Positions 49,247 to 57,331 of a stretch of DNA of 64,000 nt are shown here, piece by piece; position 1 is the first letter of the stretch, and the number at the start of each line of letters is the position of its first letter. This DNA comes from DASYLJ01 sp964432595 (lineage in GTDB: Bacteria > Desulfobacterota > Binatia > DP-6). The notes below the pieces were generated by a model that was given only the letters and a program-made list of their open reading frames with translations, was not told where the DNA came from and did not search any database. The DNA is taken from NCBI GenBank assembly GCA_964432595.1, contig CAYSOF010000003.1, positions 310,001 to 374,000 of the forward strand. The letters are read 5' to 3'. The position numbers and the translations under genes were made by a program.

Positions 49247-51496
49247 CTACAACGTCGGCTGCGCGACCTCGGCCCAATCCGGGCCGCTCGACCCGGGCGT
49301 CGCGTTCCCGGAGCTCGGCACCGTCAACGTCCCGCTGAAGAACTCCTTCGTCTCCGCCGGCGTCCCCTCGTTCAGGAGCAGGGCGACGCGCCAGCGCACC
49401 GCCCGCGGCGGGTTCTCGTCGTCGGTACGGTGATCGGAGAAGTAGTGGACGCGGATGGCGTACGTCCCCGTCAGCACCGTCTCGCCCTCGTCGAAGCTCA
49501 AAAAGTAGTTCTCGGGCCCGAGACCGCTCGTGTTGTCGACGTCGAGCACGCCGCCGACCGACGTGGTCCTGTCCGAGTACCAGGCGGTCTCGCCGTCGGG
49601 CTGGGTGACGTAGAGGTCGAGGTCGGCGTCCGACGCGTCCCACGTGAGCGTCGCCGAGAGGGTGGTCTTGGGGGTCTCCGACGTGATCGTCTTCTGGGCG
49701 CAGCCGCGCCCGCCGTCCGGCCCGTCGACCGTGACCTTGATCTCGTTCTCGCCGCTGCGCAGCACGACCTGCGAGCTGAACGCGCCGCCCGACACGACCA
49801 GCTCCTGCGGCGAGTCGTTCAGACGCAGGCTGCCCGTCTTGACGTCCGGGTTGCCGACGGTGCCCGCGACCGTGACGACGCGCTCCGACGTCGTGTCGTC
49901 CGTCGGCTGCGTGATCGCCAGCGGGATCGAGCCGCCGTAGGCGAACTCGCAGGGGCAGCCGCTGGTGTCGAGGCGGACCGCGACGATGCGGTTCGGGTCG
50001 ACGCGGTAGAAGCGCGGCTCGGTGGCCTCGAAGTTGGTCCCGACGGCGAACGGCCGGAAGTTGTAGAGCTCCTGGATCGGCGTGAACGCGTTCGCCAGGA
50101 AGCCGGTGTCGATCGTGTGCAGCCGCGGCGCGCCCTGGTTGTCCTTGCTGAAGACGACGACGGAGTCGCCGTCGCGGCTGAGCGGGACCTCCACGTGGAC
50201 CGAGGTGCCGGCGGTTGGACGCTCGTGGGCGATGACGCTGAACGTGTCGAGCTGGCTCGCCGGGATGGGGCCGCCGAACTTCTTCGCGAGGTCGCGGATG
50301 TCGTCGGCGGCGGCGCCGCCGGAACCCAGACGCAGGGGGAACCCCCGCTGCGCCGCGACGGCGTTGATGATGTTCTCGGTGACGGTGCCGCCGCAGTTCG
50401 ACTTGACGCTGACGTCGCCGATCGCACGGTAGTCCGTGCCGCCGTAATTCGTCTCGTCGTTGGCCCGCAGGTTGGTGAGCTGCGCCTGGAGGCGGGCCTT
50501 CTTGCCGGCGTCCTCCTCGAGCTCGACCTGCTCTTGAATGTCGTAGAACAGGAGCGTGTAGTTGAAGGCGACCGTCTCCTCCTGGCCGCCGGCATTGATG
50601 CCGGTGACGTACAGCTTCCCGTCGCACTTGTTCTTCGACTCCGGGACGCTGGCACGGGGCGCGATCGCGTTGGTGGCGGCCGACGATGCGGCCCCCACCC
50701 GGGCACGCGCGACCGTGTCGAGCTTGTCGTCGATGTCGTAGAGGAAGTCGTCGTGCAGGTCGCCGTGGCCCGCCAGCACCCGGATCGTGTGGGTGACGAA
50801 GTGGGTAGCCCAGATCGTCGACGCGAACAGGTTCGTGTCGAGCCACTCGGCCAGGACGGGCACGGCGCGCGGGTCGCCGATGCGCTCCAGGGCGTAGGCG
50901 AAGAGCGAGAGCGGGATGTCGTCGGCCAGGGTCACCCGCTCACGGAACGGCTCGAGCAGCCCGTCGACCGCGGCGGGTCCCCGGGCGATCAGCTCGCGCA
51001 GCTCCGGATTGTAGGGCTCGGCGACGGCGCGGATCAGGTACGGGAAGTTCTCGTTCAGCATCCGCCGCTGCGTGTCGACGTCGCTCAGCGAGGCCACCAG
51101 CTGGGCGGGCCCCATGCGGACGGCGCGCAGCTTCCGTCGCTTCGGCTTCGCCTTCTTGGTGACGAGCGTGCCGACGAGCGTGTCGCAGGCCGGGGCGGCG
51201 ATCGACGCCTTCAGCTTGGCGCCGTTCGGGAGGTCGGTGCACGACGTCCACTGTGCGGTGATCTTCGTCTTCTTCCGGGTGGCCTTGATGCGGACCGTGG
51301 CCGGCTCGGTGCAGCCGGCGCTGAGGGCGATGCCGGTGGCGTCGAGGGTCAGACGGCTCGCGGCCGCGAACGGCAGCGGCTCCTCGATCCCGAACAGGCC
51401 GACCGGGCACGGCTCGGGCGGCGGCTTCTTCGCCGCATCGGCCGGCGGAGCCAGGAGAAGGACGAGAAGCCAGACGAACGCCACGCGGCGGAGCAT
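49247..51496 (-). CDS. Secreted protein with C-terminal DUF2135/YfaP-like domain
   Basis: A 749-residue exported protein with the signal peptide MLRRVAFVWLLVLLLAPPADA. The N-terminal third contains lysine-rich KKAKPKRRKLRAVR and a HEAT-like helical part (RIGDPRAVPVLAEWLD). The middle is of unknown fold. The last 150 residues read TLTWDASDADLDLYVTQPDG...GTYAIRVHYFS, typical of DUF2135/YfaP-type beta-sandwich domains that are often found with von Willebrand factor modules. The ATG at 51496 is preferred over a TTG two codons upstream. Role unknown, probably envelope or extracellular. Confidence 0.8.
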   Translation of the reverse strand: MLRRVAFVWLLVLLLAPPADAAKKPPPEPCPVGLFGIEEPLPFAAASRLTLDATGIALSAGCTEPATVRIKATRKKTKITAQWTSCTDLPNGAKLKASIAAPACDTLVGTLVTKKAKPKRRKLRAVRMGPAQLVASLSDVDTQRRMLNENFPYLIRAVAEPYNPELRELIARGPAAVDGLLEPFRERVTLADDIPLSLFAYALERIGDPRAVPVLAEWLDTNLFASTIWATHFVTHTIRVLAGHGDLHDDFLYDIDDKLDTVARARVGAASSAATNAIAPRASVPESKNKCDGKLYVTGINAGGQEETVAFNYTLLFYDIQEQVELEEDAGKKARLQAQLTNLRANDETNYGGTDYRAIGDVSVKSNCGGTVTENIINAVAAQRGFPLRLGSGGAAADDIRDLAKKFGGPIPASQLDTFSVIAHERPTAGTSVHVEVPLSRDGDSVVVFSKDNQGAPRLHTIDTGFLANAFTPIQELYNFRPFAVGTNFEATEPRFYRVDPNRIVAVRLDTSGCPCEFAYGGSIPLAITQPTDDTTSERVVTVAGTVGNPDVKTGSLRLNDSPQELVVSGGAFSSQVVLRSGENEIKVTVDGPDGGRGCAQKTITSETPKTTLSATLTWDASDADLDLYVTQPDGETAWYSDRTTSVGGVLDVDNTSGLGPENYFLSFDEGETVLTGTYAIRVHYFSDHRTDDENPPRAVRWRVALLLNEGTPAETKEFFSGTLTVPSSGNATPGSSGPDWAEVAQPTL

Positions 51497-51723
51497 CGGC
51501 AACCTAACTACCGCCCTTGGTCCATTCAGCGCGAGCTAATTCGACGTCCGGCGGGTGCATGGTTCTAGAGGATACGGCTCGCTGCTTTTGCGAATTTCTG
51601 TGGAGAGTGCGTCATGAAGCGCGCGGATCCGTCACGAACCGTCCACCCAGTGGATCTTCGGATGCGTGCTGCCAGGCACATCGCCTGCTGGATGTTTTTC
51701 GCGTTTCGTCGTCAAAGGGCCTC

Positions 51724-52641
51724 ATGCGTTCCGCACTGGGGTTACTCGTGCTGCTCGCCGGCCTCGCCGCCGCCGCGGACGTCATCCAGCTGAGCGAGGG
51801 TCCGTCGCAACGCCAGCGACGCGTCGTCCGACAGGCCTGCCACGAGACCTGCGACTTCGCGATCCAGATCTGCGCCGACATGCCCGTGCGGAGCGTCCGC
51901 GTGCTCCCGGACCGGGCGGGGATCGCCCCGTCGGTCGACGCACGGCCGGCCGGGTGCGGCGAGCCGATGACCATCACGCTGCGGCAGCGGTCCCCCGACG
52001 TGCCGATGCGGCTCGCGTTGCGGGTCCGCGCCGTCCACGACGAGCCGGGACGACTCGCCCGGAGCCGACTCACGCTCCGGTGTCTGCCGAATCCGGAGAA
52101 TCACGGCTGTCCCGCGACGACGACGACCACGACCACCACGACGACCCTGCCACCTGCCGCGTGTGCTCCCGCCGACGTGCAATGCTGCAGCGGCGGACAG
52201 CTCCGATCGCTCTTCGGTGCGAGCGGCGTCGAGCTGCGGCGCGACGACGCCGGGATCGTACGGACGGCGGTCTGCGACGGCTCGGGGAGCACCGTCGCCG
52301 CGGCGGCGTGCGATGGGCCGGCGATGGCCTGTTGTCTCCGCGACGGATGCCCCTGGTTCGCGGTGCACGGTGGGAATGGGGCGTCGCTCTACGAATCGTG
52401 CCGCGACGGCGGTGGAACGTTGGTCCGTGGTCCATGCGACGCGGAGCCGATCCATCCGCTGCGGCCATGCCTCGTCACGGGATGCAGCGGGCAGCTGTGC
52501 GCGAGCAGCCCAATCGGGACGACGTGCGTCTGGGATCCCGGGTTCGCATGTCTCCGTGACGCCGTCTGCGAGCGCCAGCAACACGGCGGCTGCGGTTGGA
52601 CGGTGCTCCCGGGCTCGCCGCCCTGCCCGGCGGCGAAGTAG
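51724..52641 (+). CDS. Secreted eight-cysteine-cluster protein with poly-threonine linker
   Basis: A 305-residue exported protein: signal peptide MRSALGLLVLLAGLAAAAD, an N-terminal domain with CHETCDFAIQIC, a pure Thr linker (10 in a row) and PP, a second cysteine-rich domain (CAPADVQCCSGG, ACCLRDGCPWFA) and a C-terminal cluster CLVTGCSGQLCAS...TTCVWDPGFACLRDAVCERQ...GCGWT. The last part fits the eight-cysteine-cluster domain known from myxobacteria and relatives. A hairpin (52651-52680) follows the stop. Surface or extracellular function is likely but unassigned. Confidence 0.82.
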   Translation: MRSALGLLVLLAGLAAAADVIQLSEGPSQRQRRVVRQACHETCDFAIQICADMPVRSVRVLPDRAGIAPSVDARPAGCGEPMTITLRQRSPDVPMRLALRVRAVHDEPGRLARSRLTLRCLPNPENHGCPATTTTTTTTTTLPPAACAPADVQCCSGGQLRSLFGASGVELRRDDAGIVRTAVCDGSGSTVAAAACDGPAMACCLRDGCPWFAVHGGNGASLYESCRDGGGTLVRGPCDAEPIHPLRPCLVTGCSGQLCASSPIGTTCVWDPGFACLRDAVCERQQHGGCGWTVLPGSPPCPAAK

Positions 52642-52650
52642 GGCGCGTCA

Positions 52651-52680
52651 AAAACTGCGAATTTCGAAATTCGCGGTTTT
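52651..52680 (+). terminator. Hairpin terminator after the eight-cysteine-cluster gene
   Basis: AAAACTGCGAATTT and AAATTCGCGGTTTT pair as a 14-bp stem with one G-T wobble and a CG-centred tight turn. The stem ends in a U-rich run (GGUUUUC), so this is a plausible intrinsic terminator, on either strand. It lies 33 bases before the next gene. Confidence 0.7.
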
Positions 52681-52712
52681 CACAGCGCGCGGCGTGGCCT
52701 AACAACCGCGTC

Positions 52713-53474
52713 ATGCGTCGACTCGTCGTCCTCCTGATCGCCCTGGCACTCCTCCCGTCCGGCTGCTCGTCGCAACGAGCGCCCGAGAAGATCGCCGCGC
52801 CGAGCGGCGTGGCAGCCGCTCCGGACCGCAGCCCGGAGGATCGGGCGCTCGACGCCGGCCGGCACCCCGACGCGCTGATCGCGTTCCTCGGCGTGAAGCC
52901 CGGTATGCGGGTGGCCGAGCTCGCCGCCGGCGGCGGCTACACGGCCGAGCTGCTGGCGCGCGCGGTCGGTCCGACGGGTCGGGTCTGGGCGCAGAACGAC
53001 AAGTTCATCCTCGATCGCTTCGCGGCGAAGCCGCTCGCCGATCGGATGGCCAAGCCCGTGATGGCGAACGTGGTGCGGGTCGACCGCGAGTTCGAGGACC
53101 CGTTCCCGCCGGACGCGCGCGACCTCGACGTGGTCGTGATCAACCTCTTCTATCACGACCTCTACTGGTTCGGGTCGGACCGGGAGGCGATGAACCGGGC
53201 CGTCTGGAAGGCGCTCCGGCCGGGCGGCCGCTACGCGGTCTTGGACCACAGCGCGAAGCCGGGCTCGGGTGCGGCGGACGTGCAGACCCTGCATCGGGTG
53301 GAGGAGTCGACGGTGCGGGCGGAGGTGGAGAAGGCCGGGTTCCGGGTCGTCGGGCAGTCGGACGTCTGGCGGGTGCCGTCGGATCCGCGCGACTGGAGCA
53401 CGTCGCCCAGGACGGCGGGCGAGCGGCGGGGGACGAGCGACCGGTGGGCGTTGCTGTTCGAGAAGGTGGAGTGA
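52713..53474 (+). CDS. Lipoprotein methyltransferase-like protein
   Basis: A 253-residue lipoprotein: signal peptide and lipobox LLPSGC at the N-terminus, then a class I methyltransferase fold (MRVAELAAGGGYTAELLARAVGPTGRV, FDCVVINL-like strand, LRPGGRYAVLDHSAK). It resembles the periplasmic/lipoprotein methyltransferases with the AGGGY motif found widely in proteobacteria and predicted to be exported, though a methyl donor outside the cytoplasm is problematic; the substrate and even activity are unclear. It is the only gene in this transcription unit. Confidence 0.85.
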   Translation: MRRLVVLLIALALLPSGCSSQRAPEKIAAPSGVAAAPDRSPEDRALDAGRHPDALIAFLGVKPGMRVAELAAGGGYTAELLARAVGPTGRVWAQNDKFILDRFAAKPLADRMAKPVMANVVRVDREFEDPFPPDARDLDVVVINLFYHDLYWFGSDREAMNRAVWKALRPGGRYAVLDHSAKPGSGAADVQTLHRVEESTVRAEVEKAGFRVVGQSDVWRVPSDPRDWSTSPRTAGERRGTSDRWALLFEKVE

Positions 53475-53477
53475 GGG

Positions 53478-53807
53478 TCAGCGGACCCAGGTATCGACGG
53501 GGCGGCTGAGGAACTCGTCGATCGGGATGCCGCCGGTGCCGACCACGAGCGAGCGCTTCGCACGGAAGCGGGTAGTGAAGTCCGCCATCCCGTCGAAGGC
53601 GTCGCGTGCACGCCCGCTCTTCACCCCGATCGCCGTCAGCTGTCGGCGTGCGCGCACGACGAAATCGACCTCGCGATTGCGCTCGCGCCAGTAGAAGAGC
53701 TCGCACTGCCCGGCGGCCGCCGCGACCGGGCGACGACCTGGGGAAACCGCCGCGGCTCGGCGAGCCGACTCGGGAGCACCGCAGCCTGGGGGCGCTGGTA
53801 CGACGGA
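53478..53807 (-). pseudogene. Remnant of a DUF4143 AAA+ ATPase, internally deleted
   Basis: The - strand here reads ...GQCELFYWRERNREVDFVV, ...LTAIGVKSGRARDAFDGMADF and ...RSLVVGTGG with a stop at 53478, which is the C-terminal (DUF4143) end of the ATPase family with the REVDFV nuclease-like motif. In another frame just upstream, AVLPSRLAEPRRFPQVVA matches the family N-terminus right before the Walker A loop. So the ATP-binding domain and most of the middle appear lost, joining the two ends. Walker motifs are absent. The product would not be functional; a stray toxin-antitoxin-like or NTPase gene in decay is inferred. Confidence 0.6.
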
Positions 53808-53849
53808 TTACTCAATGCCTTGAGTAAAATTACTCAATGCGTTGAGCAG
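53808..53849. repeat. Palindrome cluster TTACTCAA / TTGAGTAA
   Basis: TTACTCAA-TGCC-TTGAGTAA (53808-53827) is a perfect palindrome, TTGAGTAA-AA-TTACTCAA (53820-53837) is another sharing a half, and TTACTCAA-TGCG-TTGAGCAG (53830-53849) is an imperfect copy of the first. It lies at the 5' end of the ATPase remnant. It may be the operator or replication-like site associated with that gene; AT-rich compared with the surroundings. Confidence 0.7.
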
Positions 53850-53870
53850 TTCAGCTCGCGACCTGGCCGC

Positions 53871-54149
53871 TCAGTAGTAGCCGACCACCAGGAGGATCGG
53901 CCCCGTCATGTCGACGGCGAGGTCGCGCCCGAGCAGGTCGCCGAGGAGTACGTCCCCGATCCGGACGTTCAGGTCGATACCGACGTGGGCGCCCGCGGTG
54001 AACGGACCGATCGCGAGCGGTCGTCGGGTGCACGGGACGCCCTCCACGACGTCGAAGAGGTCGGCGAAGGCCATGCGTGCGGGTTCGAATCGTCGTGCCC
54101 GGCCGACGTAGTGGGCGTGGGGGGTCCGTTCTCCAGGATAGCGGTGCAT
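53871..54149 (-). CDS. Hypothetical protein
   Basis: A 92-residue protein: FEPARMAFADLFDVVEGVP, PLAIGPFTAGAHVGIDLNV, then RIGDVLLGDLLGRDLAVDMTGPILLVVGYY at the end. Codon use and the strongly conserved-looking hydrophobic C-terminus favour a real gene, but I recognise no family and no ribosome binding site stands out. It stands alone on the - strand after the ATPase remnant and palindrome cluster. Confidence 0.45.
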   Translation of the reverse strand: MHRYPGERTPHAHYVGRARRFEPARMAFADLFDVVEGVPCTRRPLAIGPFTAGAHVGIDLNVRIGDVLLGDLLGRDLAVDMTGPILLVVGYY

Positions 54150-54344
54150 GTCGAGCGCCTCGTCTGATCGGCGTTTCGGCCCGATCGGGGTTCCGCGTGA
54201 GGCCAGCGGCGACCGGGCACTGCGAAGCGGCCAATCGACGTTCGCAATGGAGGCATCCTGCCGAGATTTTTCGACATGTTAAGGCCTAGACATAACTACT
54301 GCGGGCCTAGCGCAGGCGTTCTCGAATAGAGCGAACGAGACGGG

Positions 54345-55088
54345 TCAGAGGTTCCGCGTGGGCGACAGCCGGACGAGGAGCGGGAACCCGAACTGCGTGA
54401 GCAGCGCGAAGCGTCCCTGCGGAACGGCCTTGGCTTCGCGTCCCACGGCCTGGGCCACCAGTCGGTGGACGTCGTGGCGCGGGTGTCGGGCGTAGATCGA
54501 CCGTACCTGCTCCCAGGGCAGGTCCCATGAGCGCAGCCCGGTGAGGTCGGCCATCGCGCCGGCCTGGACGTAGAAGGCGAGCGGATCGGCGTCGGGAGTC
54601 ATGCCCGGACTGGCGTGCCCGACGACGGCGTCGGCCGCGCGTCGTGCCTGCGCGGGATCGATGATGCCGGCGCACGTGGACTCGACCGCCTGGGCCGAAC
54701 GGATCGTGAAGTCCTGGCCGGCGACTGCCGCGGCCAGCCCCGCGTCGTGGAGCAGGGATGCGACGAAGAACAGCTCGGGGTCGATGCGCGTGCCGTCGAG
54801 CGCGCTGAGGCAGCCGCCGATGAGCCAGGTTCGGTAGCCGTGGCCGATGAGGTCGGGCGATTGCTCGGCGGCGGCCTCGATGGCGGTCCGGGCCAGCTTG
54901 GAGTCGGGGATCGTCGGCTCGGGGACGGTCGGCCGCGAGCCGGGGAGCCAGGAGCGGGCGCGGCCGACGACGTAGTCGACGAACCCGCGCGTGATCGCGG
55001 GGAGCATCGCGCGACGTTCGGCCGAGGTCAGGGCTCCGGACGTTGCAAGCGCCCAGTCGAGCGTCCAGGGGGAGCGTTCGGCAGCCAT
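54345..55088 (-). CDS. HD-domain protein
   Basis: A 247-residue protein with the HD metal motif in FFVASLLHDAGLAAAVAG and a later VVGHASPGMTPDADPLAFYVQAGAMADLTG, similar to the HD proteins related to cyanamide hydratase or phosphohydrolases. It is a soluble monodomain protein with no receiver, GAF or GGDEF part, so a c-di-GMP role is unlikely. The reaction is unknown; metal-dependent hydrolysis is probable. Confidence 0.85.
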   Translation of the reverse strand: MAAERSPWTLDWALATSGALTSAERRAMLPAITRGFVDYVVGRARSWLPGSRPTVPEPTIPDSKLARTAIEAAAEQSPDLIGHGYRTWLIGGCLSALDGTRIDPELFFVASLLHDAGLAAAVAGQDFTIRSAQAVESTCAGIIDPAQARRAADAVVGHASPGMTPDADPLAFYVQAGAMADLTGLRSWDLPWEQVRSIYARHPRHDVHRLVAQAVGREAKAVPQGRFALLTQFGFPLLVRLSPTRNL

Positions 55089-55131
55089 GCGCCGCGCTTA
55101 GGAAGATGCGCGGGTTGTGGCAAGGCCCACG

Positions 55132-55992
55132 CTACTTCCGCTCCACCCACACGTAGACGTGATCGCCCAAGGGGCGCCGCCCGAAGAGTGCGGGCAGCAT
55201 GAGCGTCGTCGTCTGACAGTGCAGCGCTCGGCCCAACGCCTTGGGCAAACGAGCCGTCATGGGGTTGGGTCCGACCCACAACCGTTCGCGCACGCGGAGC
55301 CCAGCCAGGTCGAGGGCGGTCTCGAGCGATCTGGCGGAAAAGAAGTGGAGGTGCCCGTCGGAGTGGTACAGGTGCCAACGCGCTCCCATCCGACGCCCCT
55401 GCCAGGTGTCCCAGTCGCCGGTCATGAGCACCGCCGATCCGTCCGGTGCGAGGAGGCGCTCGATCGTCCGGAGATACGCGTGGGTGTCCCGAACGTGTTC
55501 GATGACCGCGAGCGACACGATGCAGTCGAAAGTTCCCGCAGGAAGGTCCATCGCCTCCACCGCCACGTTGTAAATGGTCAGGCGGCGATTGCGGGCAGCC
55601 GCTGCGGCCGCAGGCGCGGACGGCTCCACGCCGAACAGCCGACACGACGCCGGAAAGGCACTGAGCGTCGCACCTCCGTTCGCTCCGATGTCCAACACCC
55701 GGGCATTCGGGGGCAGGCGCCGCATGAGCGTCCGCACCAGCGCGCGATCGCGGAACCCCGGCCGTGGGTATTCCGGAACGGGCAGGTCGGCCCCGTAGAA
55801 GCGATCGTAGAACGCCGCGAGCGTCCCCTGTTCCGGCGGGTCGATCAGGAAGCGATGCCTGCAGCCGGCGCATTCGGCGACCGCGAGCTGTCCGAACTCC
55901 TGATCGCTCCGGAAGTCGATCGTGCGCAGGTCCGTCGCGCTACAGATCGGACACGCACTGCGAGCCGTGGTCGCGAGCGCTTCCACCGCCAT
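55132..55992 (-). CDS. Class I SAM-dependent methyltransferase with N-terminal zinc ribbon-like motif
   Basis: A 286-residue protein: ACPICSATDL and AVAECAGCRHRF form a CxxC...CxxC metal-binding motif, then the methyltransferase fold ARVLDIGANGGATLSAFP (motif I), FDCIVSLAVIEHVRDTHAYLRTIERLL and LLAPDGSAVLMTGDWDTWQG. Methyltransferases of this type with the N-terminal ribbon are often in polysaccharide or nucleoside-sugar gene clusters. The ATG at 55992 is chosen because the metal motif begins there. It diverges from a secreted protein and lies near the flippase region, so glycan modification is plausible. Confidence 0.88.
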   Translation of the reverse strand: MAVEALATTARSACPICSATDLRTIDFRSDQEFGQLAVAECAGCRHRFLIDPPEQGTLAAFYDRFYGADLPVPEYPRPGFRDRALVRTLMRRLPPNARVLDIGANGGATLSAFPASCRLFGVEPSAPAAAAAARNRRLTIYNVAVEAMDLPAGTFDCIVSLAVIEHVRDTHAYLRTIERLLAPDGSAVLMTGDWDTWQGRRMGARWHLYHSDGHLHFFSARSLETALDLAGLRVRERLWVGPNPMTARLPKALGRALHCQTTTLMLPALFGRRPLGDHVYVWVERK

Positions 55993-56087
55993 CCCAGCCT
56001 CCCTCGTCCCCAACGTCGGCAGAACGAGCAGTAGCGTCGCCTCCGGCCGACCGCAAGGTACGGAGGCCTTGCGGTCGCCGCCGAACG

Positions 56088-57242
56088 ATGGGGAAATGCG
56101 CCGCGGTGCGGGCGATGCGGTGGCTGATGGTCCTGACGGCGCTCTGCGGGGCGTCCCGCGCCGACGCTTCCAAGCTCGTCTACTACGGTTGGGGTCTGCC
56201 CGACGCGGCATGGGTCGCCGCCCACACAGCCCAGATGGAACAGATGCCGTTCGACGGCACCGGCATCATCGTTCCGATCGATGCCACCGCGTGGGCTGGG
56301 GGTCGCCGCGACACCGACAACCAGCTCGGGTGGGCCTTGTTCGGTCGACGCTCGTTCGCCGTCGCGGACTTCGCCGACACCATCGCCTCCCTCGGCCGGG
56401 TGCGGTGGCGGCGGTTCACCGAGAACTTCCTGCCCGCCGTCGTGAACACTGCGACGCAGAGCCAGGGGTTCTCCTGGTTCGACGACGAGCGCTGGGACGT
56501 CGCGATTCAGAATTGGGCGGTCCTGCTCAAGATCGCACGCAGGGCGGGATGTCGCGGTGTCGTGTTCGACCCCGAGGACTACGGCGGACGGCTGTTCGAG
56601 TATCCCGTCATGGCCGCGCGCCATCCCGCGAGCTTCGAGGAGTACCGGGCGAAGCTGCGTGAGCGCGGCGAGCAGCTGAGCCGACGGGGACGGCAAATTC
56701 TGCCGGAGCTCGTCGTCCTGGGACTCTTCGGCCCATCGCTGCCCCTCGACGTCACCAGCGCGGCGGACCTCGAACCGCACCGCTACGGCCTGCTCTCGGC
56801 GTTCATCGACGGCCTGGTGGCCGGCGGCGGTCCAGGTGTCGTGTTCGTCGACGGGGGCGAGTACGCCTATACCCTGCGCTCGCCATCCCAGTTCGCCTCG
56901 CTCCGCGACACGATGCGAGCCCGAACGGCATCCCGGACCGTCCTGCCGACGGCGCTGCGTTCGCGTCTCCAGATCGGCTTCGGCCTGTGGATCGACAATG
57001 GCGGACGGCGACGATGGTTCCCGGAGCAGCCGTGGAGGAACCATTTCACGCCCAGCGGCTTCGAGGACGCGCTGAAGGCTGCCCTCCGAGCGACCGACGA
57101 GTACGTCTGGGTCTATTCGCAGGAGGCCCGATTCTTCCCGCCTGCGGCGTTGCCGGAGGAATACCTCCAGGCAATGCGGCGCGCGCTCGCCGACCCGCGC
57201 AGCCGCCATGCTCCGACGAGCCCCGATGCTCCCACCCCGTAG
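56088..57242 (+). CDS. Secreted protein of unknown family near the polysaccharide region
   Basis: A 384-residue exported protein with signal peptide (MRWLMVLTALCGASRADA begins at an internal ATG at 56115; the upstream ATG at 56088 adds nine residues). Distinctive stretches are SKLVYYGWGLPDAAWVAAHTAQMEQMPFDGTGIIVP, GCRGVVFDPEDYGGRLFEYP and FVDGGEYAYTLRSPSQ. The (beta/alpha)-like pattern with acidic residues (FDPEDYGG) suggests a glycosidase-type barrel, but I cannot name the family. It precedes the flippase and O-antigen ligase genes in the same direction, so it may act on the polysaccharide. Confidence 0.7.
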   Translation: MGKCAAVRAMRWLMVLTALCGASRADASKLVYYGWGLPDAAWVAAHTAQMEQMPFDGTGIIVPIDATAWAGGRRDTDNQLGWALFGRRSFAVADFADTIASLGRVRWRRFTENFLPAVVNTATQSQGFSWFDDERWDVAIQNWAVLLKIARRAGCRGVVFDPEDYGGRLFEYPVMAARHPASFEEYRAKLRERGEQLSRRGRQILPELVVLGLFGPSLPLDVTSAADLEPHRYGLLSAFIDGLVAGGGPGVVFVDGGEYAYTLRSPSQFASLRDTMRARTASRTVLPTALRSRLQIGFGLWIDNGGRRRWFPEQPWRNHFTPSGFEDALKAALRATDEYVWVYSQEARFFPPAALPEEYLQAMRRALADPRSRHAPTSPDAPTP

Positions 57243-57331
57243 ATCGACGTGGTACACGAATGTGGGGTGTCGATGCGGGTCGCAGGTGGAGAGGTGGCGG
57301 GGTCGATGTCCCGATCCGCGCCTATCGCGCG

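Noticed and set aside
54068..54084. GGTTCGAATC resembling a tRNA T-loop
   Set aside because: The flanking bases do not form a T-stem, and there is no acceptor, anticodon or D arm within range on either strand.
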